DNA of 64,000 bases from contig NZ_BDBX01000024.1 in the NCBI RefSeq assembly GCF_001613205.1, forward strand, positions 186,001-250,000, given 5' to 3'. This stretch comes from Nocardia sienata NBRC 100364 (lineage in GTDB: Bacteria > Actinomycetota > Actinomycetes > Mycobacteriales > Mycobacteriaceae). The notes beneath the pieces are model-generated. The model was given only the letters and a program-made list of their open reading frames with translations, was not told the DNA's origin and did not search any database. Shown in pieces: positions 1-10,093 of the stretch (the first letter of the stretch is position 1; each line of letters opens with the position of its first letter). The position numbers were made by a program, and so were the translations under genes.

Positions 1-1330
<1,330 letters not shown>

Positions 1331-1393
1331 TGGCATCTGAAATTTTCCGCCGCCGACCATACCCGCCTCGGGCCGCATCCGCCGACCGAGAGA

Positions 1394-1399
1394 TAGGGT
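1394..1399 (+). promoter_or_regulatory. -10 box of a leaderless promoter (Uma2 gene)
   Basis: TAGGGT lies 6 nt before the GTG at 1406 and there is no Shine-Dalgarno sequence, so transcription probably starts at the start codon. Confidence 0.55.
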
Positions 1400-1405
1400 C
1401 TATCC

Positions 1406-1984
1406 GTGACCCTCTCGCATGGATCGCTGATGACCGTGGACGAGTTCGAGGAACTCGACGCGGCGGCTCAGCGGATTTCCGAAGGGCTGCGGCTCGAATA
1501 TCTGAACGGCCTGCTGGCCGCGAAGGCCCGGCCGGATACCAACCACACCCGGATCGTGCAGTGGCTGGCGCGGTTCCTGGTGCCGCGCCGGTCCGAACTG
1601 TGGCTTTTCGCCGATCGCGGCCTGCGGGCCGGGCGCACCGGCGGCAGTCGTGTGCGACCCGACGCCATCCTCGCGCCCGCCTCGGCCTTCGCCGGTGAAG
1701 GTGAATGGTCGGATCCGCAGCCGGTGTTCATGACCATCGAGATCAGTTCCCGGGCCCAGCACACCGAACTGCGGGATCGGCTCGACAAGCCGTTCCTGTA
1801 CGCGGCCACGGGTATCCCGCTCTACTTCCTGATCGACCGCGGCGCCGCGGAGGTGAGTGTGTACAGCGAGCCCGAGGACGGGCGCTACAGCACCAAGGTG
1901 ACCGTGCCGTTCGGCACCGATATCGAAATCCCCGAGCCGCTCGGTGTCTTCCTCGCCACCGATCCGCTCGCGGACTGGCTGTAG
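1406..1984 (+). CDS. Uma2 family (DUF820) putative restriction-like endonuclease
   Basis: This 192-aa protein has the Uma2 PD-(D/E)xK-like fold signature: VRPD with Asp86, then the strand FMTIEIS with Glu112, Lys128 in LDKPFLYAATG, and the closing PLYFLID. Such proteins are abundant in cyanobacteria and actinobacteria, and their biological role is unsettled. The GTG start is chosen because TAGGGT lies 6 nt upstream. It stands alone between divergent thiC and convergent xthA, with no methylase or partner gene, so a restriction role is not supported by context. Confidence 0.85.
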   Translation: MTLSHGSLMTVDEFEELDAAAQRISEGLRLEYLNGLLAAKARPDTNHTRIVQWLARFLVPRRSELWLFADRGLRAGRTGGSRVRPDAILAPASAFAGEGEWSDPQPVFMTIEISSRAQHTELRDRLDKPFLYAATGIPLYFLIDRGAAEVSVYSEPEDGRYSTKVTVPFGTDIEIPEPLGVFLATDPLADWL

Positions 1985-1989
1985 CGGCG

Positions 1990-2808
1990 TCAGAGGGTGA
2001 ATTCGGCGATCACCGGAGCGTGATCGCTGGCGCCCTTGCCCTTGCGTTCCTCCCGGTCCACCCCGGCGTCGGCCACCGTCGCGGCCAGGGCCGGTGAGGC
2101 GAGCACGAAATCGATTCGCATCCCTTCCTTACGCGGGAACCGCAGCTGGGTGTAGTCCCAGTAGGTGTACACGCCGGGGCCGGGAGCGAAGGGTCGCATC
2201 ACATCGGTGAAACCGGTATCGGTGATCGCGGTGAACGCATCCCGTTCCGGCTGGGAGACATGGGTTCTTCCGGCGAACAGCTCCGGCGACCACACATCGT
2301 CGTCGGTGGGGGCGATATTCCAGTCCCCGACCAGGGCCGTCTTCGCCTGCGGGTCGGCGGCCAGCCAGCGGGCGGCGTTGTCGCGGAGCGCGGCCAGCCA
2401 GGCCAGTTTGTACTCGTAGTGCGGATCGGCCAGTGCGCGCCCATTGGGTACGTACAGACTCCACACCCGGACTCCGTCGCAGGTGGCGCCCAGAGCCCGC
2501 GCCTCTACGGTCGGTGAGGGGATGAGCGTATCGGCGGCGTCGCGATCGAATCCGGGCTGGCCTGCGAACCCGATCTCCACATCGTCGAGCCCCACCCGCG
2601 ACGCGATCGCCACCCCGTTCCACTGGTTCAGCCCCACATGCGCGACCTCGTAGCCGGCCTCGGCGAAACGCTCGAAAGGGAACTGGTCGTCCCGGCATTT
2701 GGTCTCCTGGATCGCCAGCACGTCGATGTCCTGGCGATCCAGCCAGGCCAGCACCCGGTCCTGCCGGGAACGGATCGAATTGACATTCCAGGTGGCCAGG
2801 CGCAACAC
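1990..2808 (-). CDS. xthA: Exodeoxyribonuclease III (AP endonuclease)
   Basis: A 272-aa Mg-dependent AP endonuclease/3'-exonuclease of the EEP superfamily that acts in base-excision repair. Visible active-site parts are WNVNSIR (Asn10), QETKC (Glu35), GDWNIAPTD (Asp and Asn) and the final SDHAP (Asp262, His263). The GTG start has AAAAGG a few bases upstream. It is the first of three minus-strand genes (xthA, GNAT, def) kept in the same order in M. tuberculosis. It ends 5 nt from the convergent Uma2 gene. Confidence 0.95.
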   Translation of the reverse strand: MLRLATWNVNSIRSRQDRVLAWLDRQDIDVLAIQETKCRDDQFPFERFAEAGYEVAHVGLNQWNGVAIASRVGLDDVEIGFAGQPGFDRDAADTLIPSPTVEARALGATCDGVRVWSLYVPNGRALADPHYEYKLAWLAALRDNAARWLAADPQAKTALVGDWNIAPTDDDVWSPELFAGRTHVSQPERDAFTAITDTGFTDVMRPFAPGPGVYTYWDYTQLRFPRKEGMRIDFVLASPALAATVADAGVDREERKGKGASDHAPVIAEFTL

Positions 2809-2849
2809 AATTACCTTTTCGCGAGACGGGTGGATCGCAGTCCGGGGCG

Positions 2850-3860
2850 TTACTGTCCGACTGGACCCGAACTGCCGGGGACGGCGTAGCGGTAGCTGTG
2901 GTGATCGACGAACCCGAGTTCGCCGAACAGCTCCAGGGCGTCCACATTACCGGCCTCGACCTGTACGTAGGCGTGTGTCGCGCCACGATCGCGACCCCAG
3001 CGCAGCAGTTCGCCGCAGACGAGTGCGGCCAGGCCGTGCCGTCGATGGGCGGCCACCACCGCCACACAGGTCAGGCCGACCCAGCGGCGGCCGTCGGAGG
3101 CGGTCGTGAGCGCGCCGCGGGCGATGGCGATGGGATTGGGCAGGCCCAGCGAGGCGAAACCCAGCTGCCCGTCGTGCACGGCGGAGAGTACTTCGGGCAG
3201 CGGGACCGTGGCGGAATGGCCGCTCGGTTCGTCACCGCGGTAGCGGTGGATCTCCAGCCACGCGATATCGGGTTCGGGCGCGATACGCACCATGGACGGG
3301 CCCTGTGGGAGGACGAAATTCTCCAGGTCGATGCCCAGGACATGGGTTTCGCCCCAGCTGTTCCAGCCCGGCGGCACGGTGGCCAGCCGGTCCGGAAGCG
3401 CCAGTTGCAGCGGCAGACCCTGTGCGGCGTACCAGGCGCCGATGCGGTGCAGGGTGTCCGGCGTGATCCGGGCCGGCCCGTTGGAATCACCTATGGGCAC
3501 CGCGGAATTGGCGCGCCGGGTGTAACCGTGTCCGGCACGCAGCAACCAGCCGTCGATCCAGGCCGATTCCGTGCCGGGCCAGCCGAACGCCGCGGCGGTT
3601 TCCAGTGCGCGGATCTCCGAGGTGCGAATCGGCCGGGGAGCCAGCGATTTCAATGCCACCACGCTGGCCGCCGGGATCAGCACCGGATGGCCGTCGGCCG
3701 CCAGGACGGTCAGCGGATTCGTCTCCACCACCTCACCGATCACATCGGTGAGCGGCGGGCTGCTCCCCTCGGGGAGCCGGTATCGCACCACGACCCGCTC
3801 GCCGAGCGGGATCTGCGAGATCGGGATGTCGCCGTCGGGTTCGTGTGGGTCAGTCGTCAT
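2850..3860 (-). CDS. GNAT family N-acetyltransferase (Rv0428c-like)
   Basis: A 336-aa protein. The C-terminal third is a GNAT fold: the acetyl-CoA loop [10 protein letters not shown] begins near residue 272 and is followed by [17 protein letters not shown], the usual donor-site helix and last strands. The N-terminal part holds a barrel-like segment beginning near [15 protein letters not shown]. The substrate is unknown. The ATG at 3858-3860 overlaps the end of def by 11 nt, so the pair is translationally coupled. Earlier in-frame codons would extend it into def and read as low-complexity shadow sequence, so they were rejected. Confidence 0.88.
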   Translation of the reverse strand: MTTDPHEPDGDIPISQIPLGERVVVRYRLPEGSSPPLTDVIGEVVETNPLTVLAADGHPVLIPAASVVALKSLAPRPIRTSEIRALETAAAFGWPGTESAWIDGWLLRAGHGYTRRANSAVPIGDSNGPARITPDTLHRIGAWYAAQGLPLQLALPDRLATVPPGWNSWGETHVLGIDLENFVLPQGPSMVRIAPEPDIAWLEIHRYRGDEPSGHSATVPLPEVLSAVHDGQLGFASLGLPNPIAIARGALTTASDGRRWVGLTCVAVVAAHRRHGLAALVCGELLRWGRDRGATHAYVQVEAGNVDALELFGELGFVDHHSYRYAVPGSSGPVGQ

Positions 3861-4440
3861 GTCCGAAGGGGTCCGGGTCGCTGCCGGGTAGCCAGGTGCG
3901 GCCGGGGACGCCCCAGCCGTTGCGTTTGACCGCCTTCTTCGCCGCACGCGCGTGGCGTCCGACCAGGACATCGATATAGAGGTGGCCGTCGAGATGACCG
4001 ACCTCGTGCTGCAGCATGCGGGCGAAGAAACCGGTGCCTTCGACGATGACGGGTTCGCCGTGCTCATCGGTTCCGGTGACCCTGGCCCAATCGGCCCGGC
4101 CGGTGGGGTACTGCTCGCCGGGTACCGACAGACAGCCCTCTTCGTCGTCGTCGGGATCGGGCATGGTCTCCGGGATCGCCGAGGTTTCCAGGACGGGGTT
4201 GATCACGGCTCCCCGGCGTCGTGCAACGGTACCGTCCTCGGCCCGATCCGGGCAGTCGTAGACGAAGAGGCGCTTGGATACTCCGACCTGGTTGGCGGCC
4301 AGGCCGACACCGTTGGCGGCGTCCAGGGTCTCGTACATATCCGTGATCAGCCCGGCCAGTTCCGCCGGCGATTCGGTCACCGGCGCGGTGGGACCGTGTA
4401 GCACGGGGTCGCCGACGATCACGATGGGCAGGATTGACAT
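3850..4440 (-). CDS. def: Peptide deformylase
   Basis: A 196-aa metalloenzyme that removes the formyl group from nascent proteins. All three motifs are present: GVGLAANQ (44-51), EGCLS (101-105, metal-ligand Cys) and the metal site HEVGH (145-149). The third motif reads HEVGH where HEVDH is more usual. The ATG lies 6 nt after a -10-like TAAGCT (4447-4452, minus strand) and lacks a ribosome site, so a leaderless message is likely. It overlaps the acetyltransferase gene downstream. Confidence 0.96.
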   Translation of the reverse strand: MSILPIVIVGDPVLHGPTAPVTESPAELAGLITDMYETLDAANGVGLAANQVGVSKRLFVYDCPDRAEDGTVARRRGAVINPVLETSAIPETMPDPDDDEEGCLSVPGEQYPTGRADWARVTGTDEHGEPVIVEGTGFFARMLQHEVGHLDGHLYIDVLVGRHARAAKKAVKRNGWGVPGRTWLPGSDPDPFGHDD

Positions 4441-4687
4441 GACAAGAGCTTATTGGGGGCGGCGGCCGCCGACGAAAAGGGCCTGCTCTGCGTGGTCGCC
4501 GTTGCCGGTTCCGGGCAGGTGGAACGGGTTCTCACGCAGTATGTGGTACTCCCGTACCGGACACGCCGGACGTCGACGGCAGCGCTCGCCCGGACGGCGT
4601 GGTTCAATATCTCGAGGCAGTAACACGGTGACACGATCGTGCCCTGATACGGCGATCGCGTCCGGTGGTAACTCGGCGAGGAGCAAG

Positions 4688-5035
4688 ATGGACGGCGCAG
4701 CAGCGCGGGATCTTTCCGCAATCCAGGGCGGTCCTCCGGCCAGCACAGCGAATACGAATCCCGAAGGGGCCCATGATCCCGAGAGCGGCCTGAGTCGCCG
4801 CGAACACGAGATCCTGGCCTTCGAGCGACAGTGGTGGAAGTACGCGGGCGCCAAAGAAGAGGCGATCCGCGAACTGTTCGCACTGTCGCCGACCCGTTAC
4901 TACCAGGTGCTCAACACCCTCATCGACCGGCCCGAAGCCCTCGCCGCCGACCCGATGCTGGTGAAGCGCCTGCGCAGGCTACGCGCCAGCCGGCAGAAGT
5001 CGCGGGCGGCGCGAAAGCTCGGCTTCCAGGTCTGA
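4688..5035 (+). CDS. DUF3263 protein (Rv0430-like)
   Basis: A 115-aa protein divergent from def. The core LSRREHEILAFERQWWKYAG followed by KEEAIRELFALSPTRYYQVLN is the DUF3263 signature, which looks like a small helix-turn-helix. The C-terminus is strongly basic (RLRRLRASRQKSRAARK), which would suit nucleic-acid contact, but the function is unknown. The ATG at 4688 is chosen because GAGGAG lies just upstream. The open frame continues upstream without typical composition. In M. tuberculosis the same gene sits between def and virR. Confidence 0.85.
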   Translation: MDGAAARDLSAIQGGPPASTANTNPEGAHDPESGLSRREHEILAFERQWWKYAGAKEEAIRELFALSPTRYYQVLNTLIDRPEALAADPMLVKRLRRLRASRQKSRAARKLGFQV

Positions 5036-5415
5036 CGCCGAGCTCCCGGCGGTTGCCGCGGTGGAGCCGGCTCCGCATCGCTCCCGTTCGCGTCTTTACG
5101 GCTCCTCGGACGGACGACATCCGGGGTCAGGGCCCGCCCGATGCCGGCCCGACGGAGCGAAGGAGCGCAGCGACCGAGCGTGTGCAGTCGACCGTCCAGA
5201 GACCGGTGACCATTGAGCACTGACAGTGTTGTGAGCCTCCCCGGGTTGGTCGAGGCGCACGACAGCATGCACCGTGTGTCTGCTCTGGATGGTCGACCTC
5301 CCTGGTCGGCGCCCGCCCCAGCGACTGAGCGGAGGAGGGAAGAATCGGGGACACAGGGCCCCGACCCGCGCGCCGATATACACAGCCCCGACCCGCCCCG
5401 CCGGAGGCGGGGCAA
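5036..5415 (+). other. Intergenic region of about 380 bp with repeats
   Basis: No credible gene is seen. The stretch holds one copy of the GAGCG-type short repeat (5155-5174) and the first copy of the dispersed hairpin element (5322-5424). It ends in the promoter of the VirR-like gene. Confidence 0.6.
5155..5174 (+). repeat. Short dispersed repeat GAGCGnnGGAGCGCAGCGAC, copy 1
   Basis: The 20-mer GAGCGAAGGAGCGCAGCGAC occurs here. A copy differing at one base occurs on the other strand at 24139-24158. Both copies are intergenic. Confidence 0.7.
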
Positions 5416-5424
5416 ATGAACACA
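5322..5424 (+). repeat. Dispersed hairpin element, copy 1 (upstream of the VirR-like gene)
   Basis: It contains GAGCGGAGGAG, then CGGGG-N6-GGGCCCCGACCCGC, the linker GCCGATATACACAGCCCCG, the hairpin GCCCCGCC-GGA-GGCGGGGC and the tail AAATGAACACAG. Related copies lie at 62812-62886 and 63791-63863. All three end within roughly 15-25 nt of a plus-strand start codon. Confidence 0.75.
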
Positions 5425-5432
5425 GCAGGCGC

Positions 5433-5438
5433 TAGGCT
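5433..5438 (+). promoter_or_regulatory. -10 box of a leaderless promoter (VirR-like gene)
   Basis: TAGGCT lies 7 nt before the GTG at 5446. This favours GTG over the ATG at 5416, which would lie upstream of the promoter. Confidence 0.6.
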
Positions 5439-5445
5439 CGGACGG

Positions 5446-6009
5446 GTGAGCAATTCGAACCCTGGCTCCGGTGGACCGCCGCTGCGTGCGACGGCAATGG
5501 TTCTGATCGCCCTGTCGATCGTTTTCGCCGGTCTGGGCGCGATGTCGCTGTCGAGTGCGGACTCGGAAAGTTCGGACAACGCCGAGAGCACGGCGGCCTC
5601 GTCGACGACCGCGCTGGCCGCGCCGCGCGCGGGCACCACCACCGCCGCCGCGCCGACCACCACCGCGGCCGCCGAAACCGGCACCACCACCACCGCCGCC
5701 GCACCGACCACCACCGCGGCGGCCGGCGGGGTCGATCGATCGGCCCCGGTCCGGGTGCTCAACAACAGCATGGTCGCGGGTCTGGCGTCCACGACCGCGA
5801 ACGAACTCACCGCGCGTGGCTGGACCAACACCTCCACCGGCAACTATGCCGCCACCACGCTCGAGAACACCACCGTGTACTACGGTCCGGCGCCGGCCGA
5901 CGAGGCCACCGCCGCCGCGGTAGCCGCGGATATCGGGGCCACCACCGCGCCGATGATCCCGGGGCTGGGCGACGGTTCGGGAGTCGTCGTGGTGGTGACC
6001 GGGCGGTGA
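5446..6009 (+). CDS. LytR C-terminal-domain membrane protein (VirR/Rv0431-like)
   Basis: A 187-aa protein with a short cytoplasmic N-terminus, one membrane helix (about 15-35) and a Thr/Ala/Pro-rich linker (about 48-93) that repeats TTTAAAPTTTAAA-like units. A LytR_C domain follows, starting VRVLNNS and ending in GDGSGVVVVV. M. tuberculosis VirR (Rv0431) has this layout and sits at the same place. It is known to affect vesicle release and the cell wall. The domain is extracytoplasmic. GTG at 5446 was chosen because of the -10 box 7 nt upstream. The low-complexity linker probably spans the cell wall. Confidence 0.85.
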   Translation: MSNSNPGSGGPPLRATAMVLIALSIVFAGLGAMSLSSADSESSDNAESTAASSTTALAAPRAGTTTAAAPTTTAAAETGTTTTAAAPTTTAAAGGVDRSAPVRVLNNSMVAGLASTTANELTARGWTNTSTGNYAATTLENTTVYYGPAPADEATAAAVAADIGATTAPMIPGLGDGSGVVVVVTGR

Positions 6010-6134
6010 CACGCGTCTCCGGGGGTCGGGGGCGTCCCGGCCGAGCCGGGGCGGCGTGGCATCATCTTGTGCGTCGAAAGATCGTTGTCGAAACGCTCTA
6101 CCCTTAAACTCGGTACTCGTAAAGGAGTTCCCTG

Positions 6135-6821
6135 ATGGCACAGTCCACTTCTCGTCGCCGGTCTTGGCGGAGCGTGACCCCGGTGCTGGCTGTCGCGGCT
6201 TTCGGCCTCGTTGCCTGCACGAACAGTCAGGAATCCAGTGACGTGACGGGGACGACTCCGCCGGTGTGGACCTCGTCCCCGGCCCCGGCCGGTGGCTCGG
6301 GCGAGCACGGGGAACAGCCGGGTTCCCCGGCCGGATCGGGGACCGAGGTCGAACTGAAGTCGCCGAGCGGCGCGAAGATCGGGACGGCGAATATCGCCGA
6401 CGAGGGCAACCATCTGCGGATCACCGTCGACACAACCGGTTTGACCCCCGGCTTCCACGGCCTGCATATCCACCAGGAAGGCAAATGCGAGGCGAATTCG
6501 GCCCCGCCGGCCGGTGGTGCGCCCGGTGACTTCCTGTCCGCGGGTGGACATCTGCAGGTCGGCGGTGCCACCGGGCATCCCGCCAGCGGTGACCTGACCT
6601 CGCTGCAGGTCCGCAAGGACGGCCACGGCTACCTGGTGACCACCACCGATACCGTCAGCCTGAGTGATATCCGGGGTAAGGCGATCATCGTGCACGCCAA
6701 TTCGGACAACTTCGCCAATATCCCGGACCGTTACAGCCGCGAAGGTGGCGCCGGCCCGGATCAGCAGACGATGAGCACCGGTGACGCGGGCGGCCGGGTC
6801 GCCTGCGGCGTCATCGGCTAG
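6135..6821 (+). CDS. sodC: Cu(-Zn) superoxide dismutase, lipoprotein
   Basis: A 228-aa secreted lipoprotein with lipobox LVAC (Cys28) and a Pro/Gly/Ser linker. The SOD barrel carries HGLHIHQEGKC with two copper His and one disulfide Cys, GGHLQVG, GHPASGDL and the late copper His in IIVHANSDNF, and it closes with RVACGVIG. It detoxifies superoxide outside the membrane. The loop that normally binds zinc is shortened, as in M. tuberculosis SodC, so a copper-only enzyme is likely (inference). The ATG has an AAAGGAG ribosome site. It is followed after 21 nt by the ligase gene. Confidence 0.95.
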   Translation: MAQSTSRRRSWRSVTPVLAVAAFGLVACTNSQESSDVTGTTPPVWTSSPAPAGGSGEHGEQPGSPAGSGTEVELKSPSGAKIGTANIADEGNHLRITVDTTGLTPGFHGLHIHQEGKCEANSAPPAGGAPGDFLSAGGHLQVGGATGHPASGDLTSLQVRKDGHGYLVTTTDTVSLSDIRGKAIIVHANSDNFANIPDRYSREGGAGPDQQTMSTGDAGGRVACGVIG

Positions 6822-6842
6822 ACGCACGACGGAGGGGCCGAT

Positions 6843-7988
6843 ATGGGTGGGGCGCGGATCGAGCCGGTGCCGTTCCGTGGCTCGCCTCGGCCGACCGTGG
6901 GAATCGAATGGGAGATCGCGCTCGTCGACAAGACGAGCCGCGATCTGTCCAATACGGCGGCAGCCGTTTTCGACGCGGTAGGTGAGCTGCGGGCACACGA
7001 CGGCACTCCGCAGGTGACCAAGGAACTGCTCCGCAACACCGTGGAACTGGTCACCGGAGTGCACGAAACCGTCGGGGCCGCCGTGGCGGATCTGTCCGGC
7101 ACCATGGACACGGTGCGCCGGGCCGCCGACGCCCTCGGGGTGGACCTGTTCTGCGCGGGTACGCATCCGTTCGCGCAGTGGTCCACCCAACAGCTCACCC
7201 GGTCCGAGCACTACGACGAACTGATCGAGCGTACGCAGTGGTGGGGTCGGCAAATGCTGATCTGGGGCGTGCACGTGCACGTCGGTGTTTCGCACCGCGA
7301 CAAGGTTTTTCCCATCCTGAACTCCCTGCTGCTGTCCTATCCGCATCTGCTGGCGCTATCGGCCTCCTCGCCGATGTGGTCGGGTTCGGATACCGGCTAC
7401 GCGAGCAATCGCGCGCTGATGTTCCAGCAGTTGCCCACGGCGGGACTGCCGTTCCAGTTCGAGAACTGGGACGAGTTCGAACACTATGTGCACGATCAGA
7501 TGGAAACCGGTGTGTTCGAGCAGCTCGGCGGTATGCACTGGGATATCCGGCCCGCCCCCAAATGGGGGACCATCGAGGTACGTATCTGCGATGGGATCTC
7601 CAACCGGGCGGAGCTGGCCGCGCTGGCGGCGTTCATCCACTGTCTGATCGTGGATCTGGACGAGCGGGTGGAACGCGGGGAGTCGCTGCCCACCCTGCCG
7701 CCGTGGCATGTGCAGGAAAACAAATGGCGGGCCGCGCGTTACGGACTGGACGCCATCGTGATCGTGGGTGACGACAACCGTGAACGCCTGGTCACCGAGG
7801 ATCTCGACGATCTGCTGACCCGGCTGGAGCCGACCGCGCGGCGTCTGGATTGCGCGGCCGAACTCGCCGCGGTGGCAGATATTCCACGGCGCGGCGCCAA
7901 CTATCAGCGGCAGCGGCAGGTGGCGGCGGCCGCGCAGGGGGATCTGATCGCGGTGGTGGACGCGCTGGTCCGCGAACTCGATAGCTGA
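6843..7988 (+). CDS. Carboxylate-amine ligase, glutamate-cysteine ligase 2 type (YbdK)
   Basis: A 381-aa protein of the GCS2 family (Rv0433-like). Family landmarks seen are VGIEWEIALVD near the start, GTHPFAQW, WGVHVHVGVS and WDIRPAPKWGTIEVRICDG. E. coli YbdK has weak gamma-glutamylcysteine ligase activity. In mycothiol-making actinobacteria the true role is unclear. The ATG at 6843 has a GGAGGGG ribosome site 5 nt upstream. It is probably co-transcribed with sodC, which suggests a redox link. Confidence 0.9.
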   Translation: MGGARIEPVPFRGSPRPTVGIEWEIALVDKTSRDLSNTAAAVFDAVGELRAHDGTPQVTKELLRNTVELVTGVHETVGAAVADLSGTMDTVRRAADALGVDLFCAGTHPFAQWSTQQLTRSEHYDELIERTQWWGRQMLIWGVHVHVGVSHRDKVFPILNSLLLSYPHLLALSASSPMWSGSDTGYASNRALMFQQLPTAGLPFQFENWDEFEHYVHDQMETGVFEQLGGMHWDIRPAPKWGTIEVRICDGISNRAELAALAAFIHCLIVDLDERVERGESLPTLPPWHVQENKWRAARYGLDAIVIVGDDNRERLVTEDLDDLLTRLEPTARRLDCAAELAAVADIPRRGANYQRQRQVAAAAQGDLIAVVDALVRELDS

Positions 7989-8056
7989 TCCCGGCCGGTA
8001 CGCTGCTGTTCCGCAGCCCGGTGACCTGCCGTTCATGTGCCGTTTACGATGGTCGG

Positions 8057-9529
8057 GTGCTAGTCGAAAACCCGAATATGGGAGCTGGAGCAGCGGCGCA
8101 CAGTTCTGTGCCGCGCCGGGGGGTTCGGGTCGCCGCCGTCGCCGCGGTGCCGGTACTGCTGCTGGTGTTGCAGGGCGTGGCGATGTGGCGGGATTTCGAG
8201 GGGCCGCTGACGAGCCTGGCCCGCGACTACATCGGTACCCCCAAGTCCATGACCGTGCCCTGGGCGGGCCTGGTTCTCGCGTTGGTCGGTATCGCGGCCC
8301 GGCGCCGGTGGATCGCCGCGGGGGCGGCCGTGCTGATCGATCTGGCGTACGCGGGGGTCCGGCTGCTGCTGGGAGAGCCGTTCACCGTCGGCAACGGGCC
8401 GGTCCTCGTGCTCACCGCGTTGGCGCTGGTGGCCTGGATGCGCTGGACGGGCGTCGAACGGCGTAACGCGCTGCACGCCGCCGCGCTGGGCGCGCTGCTG
8501 ATCCTCGCGACCAAGGTCGGCGATGTCTGGCTGCACATCACCGTGGATCTGCGACCACAGGTACTGGATCAGTACGTGATGCTGGCCGATCACGCGCTCG
8601 GTGATCCGGCGTGGGTGATGGGCCGGGTACTGGAAACACTGGGGCCGATACCCGATGCGGTGCTGCACTGGGTGTACATCGAGCTGCCGGCGGCGGCCAT
8701 CGTGGTGGCGGTATGGCAGTTGCGGTCGGTGGCGGCGGGCGGCCGGTGGCCGAATCACTATCTGGTGCGCACCTTCTTGGTGCTGGGTCTCGTGGGGCCG
8801 CTGGTGTACATACTGTTTCCCGTGGTCGGCCCGATGTTCGCCTACGGGATCGACGGGAACGGCTTCCAACTGGGCAATTTCTGGCCCGATGTGCTGCCGC
8901 CGCTCGACCGCGCGCCGGTTGCGATGGACTTCGACTCGTTCTCGCCGCGCAACTGTATGCCCTCGATGCACACCGCCTGGGCGCTGGCGCTTTTCCTGCA
9001 CACCCGCCGTCACCCCGATGGTTCGCTCGCGCCGACCTGGTTGCGCTGGGGCGGAATGTTCTGGCTGCTGTGCACATTGGCCGCGACCCTCGGTTTCGGT
9101 TACCACTACGGCGTGGACCTGGTCGCCGGGGCGGTGCTGTGCCTCACCGTGGAGTCGGCGCTGCGTGAACCGGAACGGGGCTGGGGGTGGTTCCGGGTCC
9201 GGCTGGTCGCCGGTGGCGCGGTGATCCTGGTGACGCTGCTGGTCGGCTACCGGTATCTCGCGGTCCAGATGGCCGACTATCCGGTGGTCGCGGGATCGGT
9301 GGTCTCGGCCCTGCTCGCGGCGATGGCGGCGGGTTTCCACGCGACGTGGTTCGCCCGGCGCCGACCCGCGCGACCGATTCCGGCCGAGATGGCGAGACTG
9401 CCGGAGCGGGCCGCGGACGCGGTGGTCGCCACGTCCGATCCACTCGATACGGCGGCGGCACCGGATTCGGCGGCAGTGGCGGCCGGCGGGCTCACGGCTG
9501 TTGATCCAGTTCGTCCTCGAGTTCGTTGA
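8057..9529 (+). CDS. PAP2-superfamily multi-pass membrane protein (Aur1/Ipt1-like)
   Basis: A 490-aa integral membrane protein with about ten hydrophobic helices. The phosphatase core is in the C-terminal half: RNCMPSMHTAWAL (motif 2 with the catalytic-site His) and FGYHYGVDLVAG (motif 3 with His and Asp). Relatives act on lipid phosphates or transfer inositol phosphate to lipids; the substrate here is unknown. Start GTG 8057 is preferred because TACGAT (8045-8050) lies 6 nt upstream. A GTG at 8021 and an ATG at 8078 are alternatives. The 3' end overlaps mrpG convergently by 38 nt. Confidence 0.82.
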   Translation: MLVENPNMGAGAAAHSSVPRRGVRVAAVAAVPVLLLVLQGVAMWRDFEGPLTSLARDYIGTPKSMTVPWAGLVLALVGIAARRRWIAAGAAVLIDLAYAGVRLLLGEPFTVGNGPVLVLTALALVAWMRWTGVERRNALHAAALGALLILATKVGDVWLHITVDLRPQVLDQYVMLADHALGDPAWVMGRVLETLGPIPDAVLHWVYIELPAAAIVVAVWQLRSVAAGGRWPNHYLVRTFLVLGLVGPLVYILFPVVGPMFAYGIDGNGFQLGNFWPDVLPPLDRAPVAMDFDSFSPRNCMPSMHTAWALALFLHTRRHPDGSLAPTWLRWGGMFWLLCTLAATLGFGYHYGVDLVAGAVLCLTVESALREPERGWGWFRVRLVAGGAVILVTLLVGYRYLAVQMADYPVVAGSVVSALLAAMAAGFHATWFARRRPARPIPAEMARLPERAADAVVATSDPLDTAAAPDSAAVAAGGLTAVDPVRPRVR

Positions 9530-9836
9530 CCACCAGTAGATCCTTGCGGTGTAGCTGCTCCCGGTAGGCGGTGCGCCCGATCAGGTGGGCGATCACCGGC
9601 GCGGTGAGCAGCGTGAACAGGCCGACCAGTACCAGCATCCAGACATTGGGGTCGTCGTAGACCCGGATACAGGTGCCGGCCAGCACCGAAATGAGACCGA
9701 TGACCTGCGGTTTCGTCGCGGAGTGCATCCGTAGCAGCGTGTCGGGGAACCGGACGATGCCGACAGCCGCGGTCAGCGACAGGACCGCGCCGAAAATGAT
9801 CAGGATGCCGGAGATCCAGTCGAATACGGTGTTCAT
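9492..9836 (-). CDS. mrpG: Na+(K+)/H+ antiporter subunit MrpG/MnhG
   Basis: A 114-aa protein with three membrane helices. It shows the MnhG signature VGIVRFPDTLLRMHSATKPQ. It is the last gene of the Mrp operon and its ATG overlaps the mrpF stop by 4 nt. It has no transport activity alone but is needed for the complex. The charged tail (NELEDELDQQ) is cytoplasmic. Confidence 0.93.
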   Translation of the reverse strand: MNTVFDWISGILIIFGAVLSLTAAVGIVRFPDTLLRMHSATKPQVIGLISVLAGTCIRVYDDPNVWMLVLVGLFTLLTAPVIAHLIGRTAYREQLHRKDLLVVNELEDELDQQP

Positions 9837-10093
9837 CGATCGTCCCGGACCCGGAAGCGGGTGACGGCGGCCGAGCCGAGGAAACCCACCAGCGACAGCG
9901 CGACGATGGCGGGCACCACGCTGGTGTCGCGGCTGTAGGCCGCCCACACCGCGAGGCCGCAGATCGCCATCGCGATGATCGAGTCGATCCCTACCACCCG
10001 GTCGAGGGTGTCGGGTCCTGCGAGTATGCGGTAAGCGGTGATCAACGCGGCCGCACCGAGCAGGACCGCGGCCACCACGGCCACGACGATCAT
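9833..10093 (-). CDS. mrpF: Na+(K+)/H+ antiporter subunit MrpF/MnhF
   Basis: An 86-aa protein with three membrane helices. The segment RILAGPDTLDRVVGIDSI is the MnhF signature. It overlaps mrpE upstream and mrpG downstream by 4 nt each, so it is translationally coupled in the operon. Confidence 0.93.
   Translation of the reverse strand: MIVVAVVAAVLLGAAALITAYRILAGPDTLDRVVGIDSIIAMAICGLAVWAAYSRDTSVVPAIVALSLVGFLGSAAVTRFRVRDDR

Noticed and set aside
1406..1984. Uma2 gene as part of a restriction or defence system
   Set aside because: No methylase, helicase or other defence partner is nearby; neighbours are thiC and xthA.
3861..4067. Upstream extension of the acetyltransferase frame into def
   Set aside because: The extra residues are Ser/Arg-rich shadow of def. 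The ATG at 3860 with its 11-nt overlap fits better.
5456..5470. TTCGAACC string suggesting a tRNA T-loop
   Set aside because: It lies inside the VirR-like coding region and no cloverleaf can be drawn around it.
4900..6141. Long minus-strand open frame across the DUF3263 and VirR-like genes
   Set aside because: Gly/Arg-rich translation from antisense of the Thr/Ala-rich linker; no start signals or domains.
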